Positions 45,958 through 57,800 of a stretch of 64,000 nt of DNA are shown piece after piece (the first letter of the stretch is position 1; each line of letters opens with the position of its first letter). Source of the stretch: Ampelocalamus luodianensis (Eukaryota; Streptophyta; Magnoliopsida; Poales; Poaceae); NCBI GenBank assembly GCA_036346255.1, contig CM070628.1, forward strand, positions 12,601,840 through 12,665,839, written 5' to 3'. The position numbers were made by a program, and so were the translations under genes. The notes beneath the pieces are model-generated. The model was not told where the DNA came from, did no database searches, and was given only the letters and a program-made list of their open reading frames with translations.

Positions 45958-48900
45958 TGTAACAGCCCTAACTTAGGGTTTGTATTTCAAATGTAAAATT
46001 TTGAGGAGAAATAAAAACTTTTGTTGTCTCTTCAAATCATTTGAAAGTCTCTACATTTTTCCCTAGCAATTTCCATTTTTAGAATTAAATTCTTGTGAAT
46101 GGAAATTGTTGTCAGCACATTCTTAGCCTTCAAACTTGTGATCATCCTCTGAAATTATTTTTCCTATCATCTTGATCATCCTATCTACCTCCCTGAATTA
46201 TTTCACAATTTTTAGATTTTATTTGCTATTTCAAATGGCCAAGTCAACCTAGTTTGAAATCTGGTCAAACTTCTGTTCAACAGCTTGTAAATTTTGTTGG
46301 GAGAAATCTGGTGCATGAAAACTCCTGGAAAAATTTCACAAGGTGGTCCTCTGTTCCAGTTAGCTTCCATAAAAATTTCAGAATTTTTGGAGCTCAGGAG
46401 CTACCTCTAAAAATTCCCCAAACCTTCTTTGTCTTTCTAATTCAAAATTGGAATCACTGTTCCTCTGGCTTGGACCCAACTCAGACTCGAGTCCGACCGC
46501 GCCTTAACGACTCGGTCGCACCGCCTAGCTACACCGCGCGCAAGCCCGATGGTGTCGGCCGTCCGATGAAGATCGAACGATCCATGTCGCGCTTGCGAAC
46601 CGACCTATACGAATGCATACACCAATCCGGTAGCCCATTTGGATCCAAGCGGTCGGTGCGTTGTCGATCAAATCAAACCACCGGTTCGCACCGCCGTCGT
46701 CGCCGACATATGGGTCCCACCTGCCGTTCTTCCTCGCCGACTCACGCCTACCGGAGCTCGGGCTGGCGATCGCGCATGCGTGCCACGCGGCTCGTCCGCC
46801 ACGCCGGGGACGCGTGTCTGCCTCCAGGGGATCGCCTGAAGTCCATCTACCTCCTAGGGTCGCCCATTCCTTCTCGCAGCCATTCTTGCGCCTCTCCGCC
46901 CATTTCTTAGCTTCGCCGAGAAAACTCGGCGTAGCGCCGCCGTTTCGAGCCGCCTTGAGCCAATGACCGCACCATCGTGTTCCTCTTGCCTCGCCGCCTC
47001 CATTTTGCCTATTCCGGTCCTTGGCGCCCGGTGGATCACCGGGCTGTATCGTCGTCTCGCCTCCGGCGATCTCGATCCCGTGAGCTCGCTTGCGACTGGT
47101 GAGTTTCGGCTCCGCCACCTAGTCCCTTAGGATCGCATTGATGCACCGAGTCTAACGGTGGGCTTGTTTACGCCTTTTGTGCATCGTTGCGGGCGTGCGA
47201 CCAATTCTTCTCAAGCTCGGTTTCGCCGTGGAAATTCCGGTCACCTCGGGCTTTCTTCGTCGGCGTTGTCGTGTGCTTCTTGCTCACGGTGTTGAGGCTG
47301 CTTAAGCACACCTTCCGGAGTCTTCTAGAAGTCGTACGCCTTCTCGCGTGGGCCGTGCTTTCTTCTCCGCTCCGGTCGCCGTGAGCTCAACTCGGTGACC
47401 ATCGGACCGCGCCGCCACCATCGGGTTCGCAAAGTCTGTGAACCGAAGGTATCACTCACTCGTCTTGAAACTCACCGTTTGCGAGATCACCTTGGCCGCC
47501 GCCGTCGTCCCGTCGCGCGGTGACCGCCGTGAGTTAGTTATCCCTAAACTTTGTTTAGTTATGTCGTGACTTGTGGGCCTTATTGGCTAATCCCGTTTAG
47601 AGAACCTTTAATCCAGCCGTTATATTTCCTCCGAGTCATTGTCATGTGGGTCCATCTTTGTCGCTAGGGTTGTGTAGTTACGTTATACGTTTTCTCGTTT
47701 GGAAACGTATTTATCCGTGAGTATATGTTAGAAGTACACTTTGATATGTCAAAGACGTATTCTCGTAATACGCCTTGACGTCACCTTCTGAGCGTGGTGT
47801 CTGTCAAGATTTCTTGCGCGCCCGTTGCCGTTGTCTGGGGCTAGTTGGTGTGGGTAGAAAAGGATTTAATGCTTTAGTATTTACGTAATATGTTTTCATT
47901 GCATTGTTAATTCATTTAAACTTAGAAAATGCATAACTAATTCAATTTTATCCAAATTGCATGAAACCAGTCTTTGTTAATTTTCATTTTAAATGTTCTA
48001 TTTACTAAAATTAGTGTCAACGCTGTCCTCGTATCAAGAATCTGTTAATTGATTTAATGTTGTAGAATGTAATCTCCAAATTAGAAAATGCATATCTCTT
48101 TCAATAATTGTCCAAATTCAATGAACCCAATTCAGAAAATTCCATTTTCAGTATACTAATTATTAGGATAGGTTTTAGATACTGTTTTTGCTCATGAAAA
48201 TTTGTTAAGTAATTAACTAGTGTTTTCATGTGAATTGTTAGTTTAGAAAATTCTTAGAAAATTCATAACCACTCAAAATGAATTGTTCTCTGCTTTCTAA
48301 AATTTTGTTATATCATGCTTAGAGCTCTTTGTGAAAAGTTTAGTGTGTTTTGTTGTTGTTGTATTGTTTGAGTTTGGTGGTGTTATTCGCTCTTATTATT
48401 TGTTTTGTTCAATCGTTAGGATTCGATATTTGCGGCAACCTCGAGAACGATCCTCACGCAACATATTGAGCAACATGCCGTGCAAGCGGTTTGATCATGA
48501 TAATCCCGGTATTTTTAAAGTCTAATATTTTGTTTCAATTGTATGTATGCATTGCTTAATTTGTGTTAAATTGATTAGCTAAATCAGTGTTGCATATCCC
48601 GTAGTCAAAATATTGATCTCTACTACCGAGCCTAGGTTATTTCTTTGTGATTAGAGGTGTTGGATGATCTCTTGTCACTTAGTAGATCCGGTCAAATTGC
48701 TGAGACATGCTTAGTATCGGTAGAAATGGGCGGTTATCGACTTGTCGGTAACCTTGATCACACAAAATTTACTATACCTTTATGTTTTAGCATTTTTGCT
48801 TTGTTTAATTGCAAAATTAAAAATGAAAACAAAAAAAAAATGATTTAGACTTGGGCACAATGGTAAGACTGTGTGATCTGTTGGGTGTGATGGAAAGGTG

Positions 48901-50072
48901 CCGAGCCGATTAAGGACCGAAGTTACTTGCGCCACCGTCTTGAGCATTTTGCGTGCTAACCACACTAGAGTATATGGGACCTCTCTTGACCTAGTACTTT
49001 GGCGTGTATTGGCTCCGGGTCGCAGGAGGTCGCAGGAGGGACGGAGGTGGGAGCATGGTAGTTGTCCAAAAGCTTTACCACGAGTGGGTAGTTGTCTTTT
49101 CGGCTTTACCATGTAAGCGTATGGATTTCTATCCATCGACGGCTCAGAGTTAATACACAATATTGGAAAAAGTCTCGTAGGACTTAGCGGTAAGACATAC
49201 TTCTAAGTGTGTTTTGGCTTAAAGGCGATGCCAAGTGTGGGTACATTGGTACACCTGCAGGTTAAAACTATTCGAATAGCCTCGCCCTAGGTTATGGACA
49301 CGCGCTCGGATACGCCCGTAAGAACTAGACTACAACATTTAAATTAAAACTTGATGGGTGGTACGAATGCGGGATTCGTGCTATTGTTAGGGTGACTATT
49401 GGGATAGTCACTTCTAGGTTGTTTATCTTTCGCTTTTGTTATTAATATCCTTATCATTATTTCAATCTTAAAATGAATGGCAAACTTGCCTTTAAAAGCT
49501 GTATTACCTTATTGCAAATGAAAATTGGCTTTATGCAAATGAAACATATGGCCTCCACCAAATAAGCTTCGCATGTAGCATATGAACAGTGTCCGCTAGT
49601 TCACACGCTGTCTTGCGGGTACAAAGACAATCTTTGTACTCAGGTGCTTTGCTTGATGTTTTGTTGCAGAGGAGGAAGGTGAGCCTCGGGGCCTCATACG
49701 TGAGTCAGTCTGTCGCCGTGGGTGGCGACTAGTCTTGGCGGTCGGGCGGATGCCTTGTGGGTTGAAGGCACACCGATTGGCTTTGTTTATAGCCATCTTA
49801 TGGCACTTTTGCTTCCGCTGCGTTCTTGTTATTTGTGTATCTTTTGGGCCGGTCGGCTGTATGCATAATAACCTCTACTATTTTGTTTATCTTCCGTTTG
49901 GTAGTGTTGTGTTTGGACTCTATGTGTGGAATGGAGTTGATGTCTAATTTTGTACCGAGGTGTGTATATCGCTTCGGGAAGTATACATATCTCGAGATCG
50001 CTTTATTTGATTTGTGATGCTAGGACCAGTGGTTGGTTAAGCATTACAAACCAAATAAATTGGGGTCTCACA
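45958..50072 (+). repeat. 5' LTR of Gypsy-II (about 4115 bp)
   Basis: Matches 54853-58953 throughout. The AT-rich thirds are nearly identical. The GC-rich part (about 46480-47560) differs by many 1-3 bp changes. ORFs here (46254-46910 and others) run through LTR sequence and are not treated as genes. Confidence 0.93.
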
Positions 50073-50076
50073 AAGT

Positions 50077-50088
50077 TGGTATCGAGCC
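50077..50088 (+). other. Primer-binding site of Gypsy-II, one base short
   Basis: TGGTATCGAGCC, with the same missing A as Gypsy-I at 4110-4121, although the elements are of different families. Confidence 0.8.
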
Positions 50089-50489
50089 ATTCTCGACCGT
50101 AGTAACCCAAGCATAGTCGTCCTTAGGATATTTTGAAAGTCTTATTTTCAAATCATAAAAGGTTTATGAAAACCTAGCGATTCTCGATTTTATTCCTTAC
50201 CTATCTTAGCTTTCTACTCTCATCTTACTCTAATTTAAGTTTTGAAACTTGGTTTCTCTCTTCACCTTTCAAAAGATAGTTACTACCTGGTGGAATTAGT
50301 TTGGGGAGAACCATGAAGTTTAATCCAACTAAAACTTGTGGGGATAATAGGTAAGATGTAAAGGGAGTAGTTATGTATCCGATTTTTCTTTGGTCGAACT
50401 TTATCCGCCTTGTGTTTGTTTCTGACTGCTTTCATGAATTTTGGGCTTTCTTGCTCTTAAATTTGTTGCTAACTTGTCTTAGTAAACAG

Positions 50490-51560
50490 ATGGCCGGAGA
50501 ACGCTGCGTCGGCCAAGAGGTCGGGTCATGATGAGGAGCTTCCCCTCCTCAGACCATGGTCGAGGTGCTCGCTCGATCGAGCGAACCGCATGGACCAGAC
50601 GCGCATCTTGGAGGTTATTGCTAGAATACCTCCACTCCTGCCGGTGGTGGCGGCCACCGACTCGCGGGACTTGCAGAGTTCCTCCGCACGCAGACGCCGA
50701 CTTACTCCCGCCCGAGGACCCTCTCGATGCGGATGATTGGTGCGCATGGTTGAGCGGAAGCTCAACATAGCTTCGATGCAGCGCAGATAAGCGCTCTTCG
50801 CGCCCCACCGGCTTGAGGCGCGACACTCTCATGGTGGGAGAACTATCTCGCCATGCGGCCGCGAGCCATGTGGTCGCGTGGGAGGAGTTCAGTCGGCTGT
50901 CGGGCCCACATCCGGCGGCTACCGATGAAGTCAAGAAGAAGGAGTTCTCGCGCTCAAGCAAGGGCGCAAATGCGTGATCGGAGTACTTGTACGATTTCAA
51001 TCATCCGGCTCGTTATGCTCGGGAGAGGTGGCCTCGGATGAGGCTAGCAGAGAAGTTTATGGATGGCTTGTCCGAGGAGCCGCAGACAAGCTATCTATTG
51101 TGGACTTTTTCGACTTTCGTGCCTTGGTAGATAAGGCCATTGTTGTCGAGCATAAGGCAAAGGCGTGGCGAGTCATAGCGCAAATGGGAGGCACATCGGT
51201 CTACTCACGCCACCTCGCTCGTCCTCGGTGGGCAAAGCACGATGGCCCGTTCTTTTGCTCCACCGCGCCGAGGCCATCTCGCACGACTCCTCGCCCACCG
51301 CAGGCGTGTTTCCACCACGTGCGCTCGCGATCCAAGCACAGAGCGGCCTCCGCAATCCGGCGGCCGAGGTCACTTGTTTCGCCGCCACAACAAGGGCCAT
51401 TATGCGAATGTTCGCCTCGAGTGTTGCGGCGGCCCCTCGCCCTAATGGAGGACGCGGCGGGGAGTGGTCATCCACCACCGAAGATGATCCGAAGCCTCGT
51501 GGTGCGAGCAACGGTCGAGTCAACCACCTTTCACCGAGGAGGCTCGGAGGCGCGGATGTC
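50490..51560 (+). pseudogene. Gypsy-II gag (broken)
   Basis: Starts at ATGGCCGGAGAACGC (50490). Pieces of the gag core appear in several frames, for example a RLAEKFMDGL-like run near 51045-51075 and a FDFRALVDKAIVVEHKAK run at about 51108-51165. A zinc-knuckle remnant (HNKGHYAN-like) lies near 51390-51410. No single frame spans it. Confidence 0.7.
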
Positions 51561-51579
51561 GTGATGGGTACACTTCTTG

Positions 51580-51900
51580 TTAATTCGCCCTGCGCAGTAT
51601 TATTTGATTACGGAGCATCGCATTCTTTATTTCAAGATCATTTCTTGCCGCTAGTGGTCTTATTGTGTTCCTTTGGGCGTTCCTTTGCTCATCCGCTCTC
51701 CGGGTCGGAAATGAGAGGCACATTCTCTGATGTCGTGATGTTCCTATCATAGTCCAAGGAGTGGGGTTTTTGGCAAACCTTATTCTCGCTCGATTCAAAT
51801 AGTGCGGATTTGATTCTTGGCATGGATTGGTTGTCCCAACACTTGGGCGCGATCGATTGCGCCGAGAAAGATTGTCTATCTCACCACCCTTCAAAGTGAG
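51580..51900 (+). pseudogene. Gypsy-II aspartic protease, D-Y-G active site
   Basis: L-F-D-Y-G-A-S-H-S at about 51600-51626 is the protease active-site block. D-Y-G is at 51606-51614 in place of D-S-G. The downstream D-x-ILGMDWLSQH motif is present at about 51809-51843. A frameshift separates the two. Confidence 0.78.
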
Positions 51901-52019
51901 CAGGGTCGGATTTTCGCCGCAACTTCAGGGGCCACATCTATGTGTATTAGAGGCGAAGCAAAGATTGCGCATTCAGGATGTTCCCATAGTATCGACTTTG
52001 GGGATGTCTTTCTGAAGAT

Positions 52020-52860
52020 TTGCCCAGATGCCTCGATTCGAGACCTTGAGTTTGTCATTGAGTTGCTGCCCGGCATCGCTCCGATTTCAAGGCGCCGTGA
52101 TCGAATGCCTCCCAATGAGCTAGAAGAATTGAAGAAGCGACTTGGTGAGCTCCAAGCAAAGGTTTCATCCGTCCCAGTTCATCTCCTTGGGGCTGTCCGG
52201 TGATCTTTGTGAAGAAGAAGGACAAGACTTTGCGCATGTGCGTGGATTACCGCCCTCTCAATGAGGTGACGGTGAAGAACAAATATCCTCTACCCGCATT
52301 GATGATCTGTTTGATCGCTTGATGGAGCCAGTGTTCTCAAAGATTGATTTGAGAATGGGGTATCATCAGTCGTCGATCGGATCGAGGATATTCCAAGACG
52401 GCTTTCACTACTCGTTATGAGGTAGTACAATACGTCATGTCCTTTGGCTTAACCAATGCTCCAACCTTGTTCATGAACCTTATGAATTCAGTATTCATGG
52501 AGCATTTGGATAAATTTGTGGTGGTCTTTATTGATGATATTCTTATCTATTCCAAGATCAAGCGAGCATATTTGGGCATCCGAGAATTGTTTTGGGAAAT
52601 TATGAACACCACTATACGCGAAGTTCAAAGAAATGCGAGTTCGTTGAAGGAAGTGGCATTCTTGGGCCATGTTCTTTCGGTGGAGGCATAGTCGTGGATC
52701 CCAAAGAAAGTCGGCGATGTTCTATCTTGGGGTCACCAAGTCGATCCTGAGATGTGCGGAGTTTTCTCGGTTTAGCGGGCTACTACCGCCGCTTTATCGA
52801 GAATTTCTCCAAGATCGCATGGCCGATGACCGAATTGCTCAAGAAGGACAAGAAGTTTGT
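52020..52860 (+). pseudogene. Gypsy-II reverse transcriptase (broken)
   Basis: FVIELLPGIAPISRR at about 52050-52100 and a KKKDKTLRMCVDYRPLNE run near 52211-52266 in another frame come first. A SFGLTNAPTLFMNLMN block, with catalytic F-I-D-D at 52527-52538, and a FLGLAGYYRRFIENFSKIA run at 52757-52820 follow. Indels break it at about 52200, 52380 and 52700. Confidence 0.88.
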
Positions 52861-53762
52861 GTGGTCTCTCGCTTGTGATGAGAGCTTTCGGGAGCTCAAA
52901 CAGCGGTTGACTTCAGCCCCAGTCCTCACTCTTCCTGATATCCACAAGAGCTTCGATATTTATTGCGATGCCTCTCGTCAGGGCCTTGGATGTGTTCTTA
53001 TGCAGAAGGAAGGCAAAGCGATTGCCTATGCATCCGAGCGATTGAGACCTCACGAGCTCAATTATCCCACCCATGATTTAGAGTTGGTCAGTGGTGCATG
53101 CACTCAAGATTTGGCGGCATTATCGATCGGTAAATCGTGAGGTGTATTCCGATCACAAGAGTTTGAAATACTTGTTCACTCAGCCAGATCTGAACCTCAG
53201 GCAGAGGAGATGGCTAGAATTGATCAAAGATTACGACATGGGTATTCAGTATCACCCTGGCAAGGCCAATGTGGTTGCTGATGCACTTAGCCGAAAGGTA
53301 TACTGCAATACTTTAATGATCCAAGAGCAACAACCGGCACTTCTTGCAGAATTTCAGCGTCTCAACTTGGGTTTGGTTGAGCATGGTTCCCTTGCTGCCT
53401 TGGTTGTGCAACCAACCTTGGTGGATCAAATCAAGGCAGCACAGCAATCAGATGATGGTGTGGGTAAAATCAAGCAGAATATCAAGGATGGATCAGCCAA
53501 GTGTTTCACAGAAGATGAGCACGGTGTTGTATGGTTTGGGCCGCGTCTTGTGGTCCCAAAGGTCCCAGAGTTGCGGGATTTGATTCTTCAGGAGGCCCAT
53601 GATTCGCCTTTGTCCATCCATCCCGGGGCCACTAAAATGTACCAAGATCTGCGTCAGAGATTCTGGTGGACTCGCATGAAGCGCGAGATTGCCAGGTTCG
53701 TTGCCAGATGCGACGTATGTTGTCGCGTGAAGGCCGAGCATCGGCCCAAAGAGTCTTCTTGA
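52754..53762 (+). pseudogene. Gypsy-II RNase H and integrase zinc finger (nearly intact)
   Basis: One frame covers RT end and RNase H (DIYCDAS at about 52957-52977, then RPHELNYPTHDLEL). After a +1 change near 53090 a second frame continues for 223 codons. It carries VYSDHKSLKYL, GKANVVADALSRK and a full HHCC integrase zinc finger (His in AHDSPLSIH, Cys in ARCDVC, about 53595-53730). This kilobase keeps its CTG/CAG triplets, unlike the rest of the element. The single frame break is an extra c that creates a CAG. Confidence 0.88.
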
Positions 53763-54260
53763 CCCTTGCCTATACGTAATGGAAGTGGGATTCGTAGGCA
53801 TGGATTTTATCACCGGTCCGCCTGCACTCTGCGGAAGGATGCATTATGGGTTGCCATTGATCGATTGTGAAGGTGGCCCATTTCCTTCAAAGGCAATCGA
53901 AAATTGATGTGAATCGACTAGCGGATCTTTACATATCCCGCATTGTGAGTGCATGGTGTGCCACGAACGATAGTGTCGGATCGTGGTTCTCTTTTCACTT
54001 CCGATTTTGGCACGACCGCAGAGGCCATGGATACCCGTCTTTCGTTCACTCGACCTATCATCCTCAGATCGATGGTCGACGAGCGCGTCAACCAAGTTCT
54101 TGAAGATATGCTCAGTGCTTGTATTCTTTCCTATGGAAAGAATTGGGAGAAGTGCCTACCGCTGCCGAAGTTCTCCTACAACAACGACTTCCGAGCTAGT
54201 CTTGGTATGGCACCATTTGAGGCTTTGTATGGACGTCCGCAGAACACCGTTGAACTGGTC
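53763..54260 (+). pseudogene. Gypsy-II integrase catalytic core (broken)
   Basis: GMDFITG near 53799 and a VSDRGSLFTSDFG block at about 53973-54012 contribute the two Asp positions. A QxDGxxERVNQVLEDML-like run near 54070-54110 contributes the Glu region. It then runs to FSYNNDFRASLGMAPFEALYGR at about 54172-54236. Three frames are used. Confidence 0.84.
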
Positions 54261-54709
54261 GAACCGTGAAAGGCGGTTCTTTGGCCCGATTCCATCAATG
54301 ATTTGAAAGTCAAGTGCGCTTGATTCGTGAGCACTTGCGCGTAGCTCGACCGAGCGTAAGAGCTATGCAGACGCGTCGTCGTGAGTCGAGTTTCCACCAA
54401 TGACTTTGTGTATCTCAAAGTCTCACCACCGAAAGGTCATCGTCGTTTGGCGTCAAGGGCAAATTGGCTCCTCGGTATGCCGGACCTACCGCATCATCGA
54501 TAGAGTGGGAGCTCGTTGCTTACAAGTTAGACTTGCCGGCTACACTTGAGGGGGTGCATGATGTGTTCCACGATCGCAATTGAAGAAGTGCCTTCGTGTT
54601 CTCGTGGAGGAAACGCCATTGGAAAATATCGATGTGCGGGAAGATCTGTCTTATCGTGAGCGCCCGTTCGTCAGATCCTCGAAGAAGTGAACGCAGAACA
54701 AGGAACCGT

Positions 54710-54817
54710 GTGATCAAGTTCCTTAAAGTTCAGTGGTCAAACCACTCCGAGGATGAAGCCACTTGGGAGCGGGAAGATCGTCTCAGAGCAGATTACAGTC
54801 CTTCTTCTCCCAGGTGA
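54710..54817 (+). pseudogene. Gypsy-II C-terminal chromodomain
   Basis: V-I-K-F-L-K-V-Q-W-S-N-H at the start and E-A-T-W-E-R-E-D later form the chromodomain signature of Tekay-type integrases. Only the C-terminal PELF-like end looks altered. A stop follows at 54815-54817, and the 3' LTR begins 35 bp later. Confidence 0.85.
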
Positions 54818-54841
54818 TCGAATCTCGGGCGAGATTCTCGT

Positions 54842-54850
54842 AAGGGGAGA
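54842..54850 (+). other. Polypurine tract of Gypsy-II
   Basis: aaggggaga two bases before the TGTAACACCC start of the 3' LTR. Confidence 0.8.
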
Positions 54851-54852
54851 TT

Positions 54853-57800
54853 TGTAACACCCTAACTTAGGGTTTGTATTTCAAATGTAAAATTTTGAGG
54901 AGAAATAAAACTTTTGTTGTCTCTTCAAATCATTTGAAAGTCTCTACATTTTTCCTAGCAATTTCCATTTTAGAATTAAATTCTTGTGAATGGAAATTGT
55001 TGTCAAGACATTCTTAGCCTTCAAACTTGTGATCATCCTCTGAAATTATTTTTCCTATCATCTTGATCATCCTATCTACCTCCCTGAATTATTTCACAAT
55101 TTTTAGATTTTATTTGCTATTTCAAATGGCCAAGTCAACCTAGTTTGAAATCTGGTCAAACTTCTGTTCAACAGCTTGTAAATTTTGTTGGGAGAAATCT
55201 GGTGCATGAAAACTCCTGGAAAAATTTCACAAGGTGGTCCTCTGTTCCAGTTAGCTTCCATAAAAATTTCAGAATTTTTGGAGCTCAGGAGCTACCTCTA
55301 AAAATTCCCCAAACCTTCTTTGTCTTTCTAATTCAAAATTGGAATCACTGTTCCTCTCGCTTGGACCCAACTCAGACTCGAGTCCGACCGCGCCTTAACG
55401 ACTCGGTCGCACCGCCTAGCTACACCGCGCGAAGTTCGATGGTCGTCACCGTCCGATGAAGATCGAACGATCCATGTCGCGCGGCGCAACCGACTGTCCG
55501 AATGCATACACCAATCCCACCGTCCATTTCGGATCCAACGGCCGGCGCGTTGTCGATCAAATCAAACCACCGGTTCGCACCGCTTCGTCGCCGGCCGACA
55601 TATGGGTCCCACTGCCGAGTTCTTCCTCGCCGACTCGCGCCACCGGAGCTCGCCGGCGATCGCAAGATGCGTGCACACGCACTCGTCGCCGCCACGCCGG
55701 GACGCGTGTCCGCCTCCGTGGGATCGCTCAAGTCCATCTACCTCCTAGGGTCGCCCATTCCTTCTCGCACCATTCTTGCGCCTCCGCCCATTTCTTAGCT
55801 TCACGGAGAAAACTCGAGCGTAGCGCCGCGCTCGAGCCGCCTGAGCCGGCGATCGCACCATCGTGTTCCTCTTGCCTCGCCGCCTCCATTTTGCCTATTC
55901 CGGTTCTTGGCGCCCGTGGATCACCTGGGCGTATCGTAAATCTCGCTCCGGCGATCTCGATCCGTGAGCTCGTTTGCGACCGGTGAGTTTCAGCCCGCCA
56001 CCTAGTCCCTTAGGATCGCATTGATGCACCGAGTCTAACGGTGGGCTTGAGCCGCCTTTGTGCATCGTTGCGGCGTGCGACCAATTCTTCTCAAGCTCGG
56101 TTTCGCGCGTGGAAATTCCGGCCACCTCGGGCTTTCGCGTCGGCGTTGTCGTGTGCTTCTTGCTCTCGGTGTTGAGGCGAGCTTAAGCACACCTTCCGAG
56201 TCTTCTAGAAGTCCGACGCCTTCTCCGCGTGGATCGTGCTTTCTTCTCCGCCTCCGGCCGCCGTGAGCTCAACTCGGTGACCATCGACCGCGCCGCCACC
56301 ACTGGTTCGCAAAGTCTCGTGGAACCCGGGTATCACTCACTCGCCTTGAAACTCACCGGTTTGCGAGATCCACCGTGCGCCGCGCCGCCGCCCCGCTTGT
56401 GGCCGGTGAGCGCCGTGAGTTAGTTATCCCTAAACTTTGTTTAGTTATGTCGACTTGTGGGCCTTATTGGCTAATCCCGTTTAGAGAACCTTTAATCCAC
56501 TCGCTATATTTCCCCAGTCGCTGTCATGTGGGTCCATCTTCGCCGCTAGGGTTGTGTAGTTACGTTATACGTTTTCTCGCTTGGAAACGATTTATCCGTG
56601 AGTATATGTTAGAAGTACACTTTGATATGTCAAAGACGATTCTCGTATCACGCCGACGCCACCTTCTAGCGCGGTCGTCCCGTCAAGACTTTGCGCGGGC
56701 CATTGCCGATGTCTGGGGCTAGTTGGTGTGGGTAGAAAAAGGATTTAATGCTTTAGTATTTCTGTAATATGTTTTTCGTTGAATCGTTAATTCATTTAAA
56801 CTTAGAAAATGCATAACTAATTCAATTTTTATCCAAATTGCATGAAACCAGTCTTGTTAATTTTCATTTTAAATGTTCTATTTACTAAAATTAGTGTCAA
56901 CGCTGTCCTCGTATCAAGAATCTGTTAATTGATTTAATGTTGTAGAATGTAATCTCCAAATTAGAAAATGCATATCTCTTTCAATAATTGTCCAAATTCA
57001 ATGAACCCAATTCAGCAAAATTCCATTTTCAGTATACTAATTATTAGGATAGGTTTTAGATACTGTTTTTGCTCATGAAAATTTGTTAAGTAATTAACTA
57101 GTGTTTTCATGTGAATTGTTAGTTTAGAAAATTCTTAGAAAATTCATAACCACTCAAAATGAATTGTTCTCTATTTCTAAAATTTTGTTATATCATGCTT
57201 AGGCTGCTGTGAAAAGTTTAGTGTGTTTTGTTGTTGTTGTATTGTTTGAGTTTGGTCGGTGTTATTCGCTCTTATTCATTGCTTTGTTCAATCGTTAGGA
57301 TTCGATATTTGCGGCAACCCCGAGAACGATCCTCCGCAACATATTGAGCAACAAAGACCGAGCAAGCGCTTTGATCATGATAATCCCAGATTTTTAAAGT
57401 CTAATATTTTGTTTCAATTGTATGTATGCATTGCTTAATTTGTGTTAAATTGATTAGCTAAATCCAGTAGTCGCATATCCTGTAGTCAAAATATTGATCT
57501 CTACTACCCGAGCCTAGGTTATTTGTCGTGATTAGAGGTCGCTGATGATCTCTTGTCACTTAGTAGATCCGGTCAAATTGCTTAGACATGTTTAGTATCG
57601 GTAGAAATGGGCGGTTATCGACTTGCTCAGAACCTTGATCACACAAAATTTACTATACCTTTATGTTTTAGCATTTTTGCTTTGTTTAATTGCAAAATTA
57701 AAATGAAAACAAAAAAATGATTTAGACTTGGGCACAATGGTAAGACTGTGTGATCTGTTGGGTGTGACTGGAAAGGTGCCCGAGCCGCTTAAGGACCGAA

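Noticed and set aside
46254..47118. ORFs of 218 and 197 codons (plus and minus) that look like a gene pair
   Set aside because: They lie in the Gypsy-II LTR, with a frame-disrupted copy at 55145-55986; LTR sequence, not a gene.
53091..53762. Clean 223-codon ORF as a domesticated host gene
   Set aside because: It has RNase H and integrase zinc-finger order, sits exactly in place inside Gypsy-II, and continues into broken integrase. No sign of independent expression or a separate promoter.
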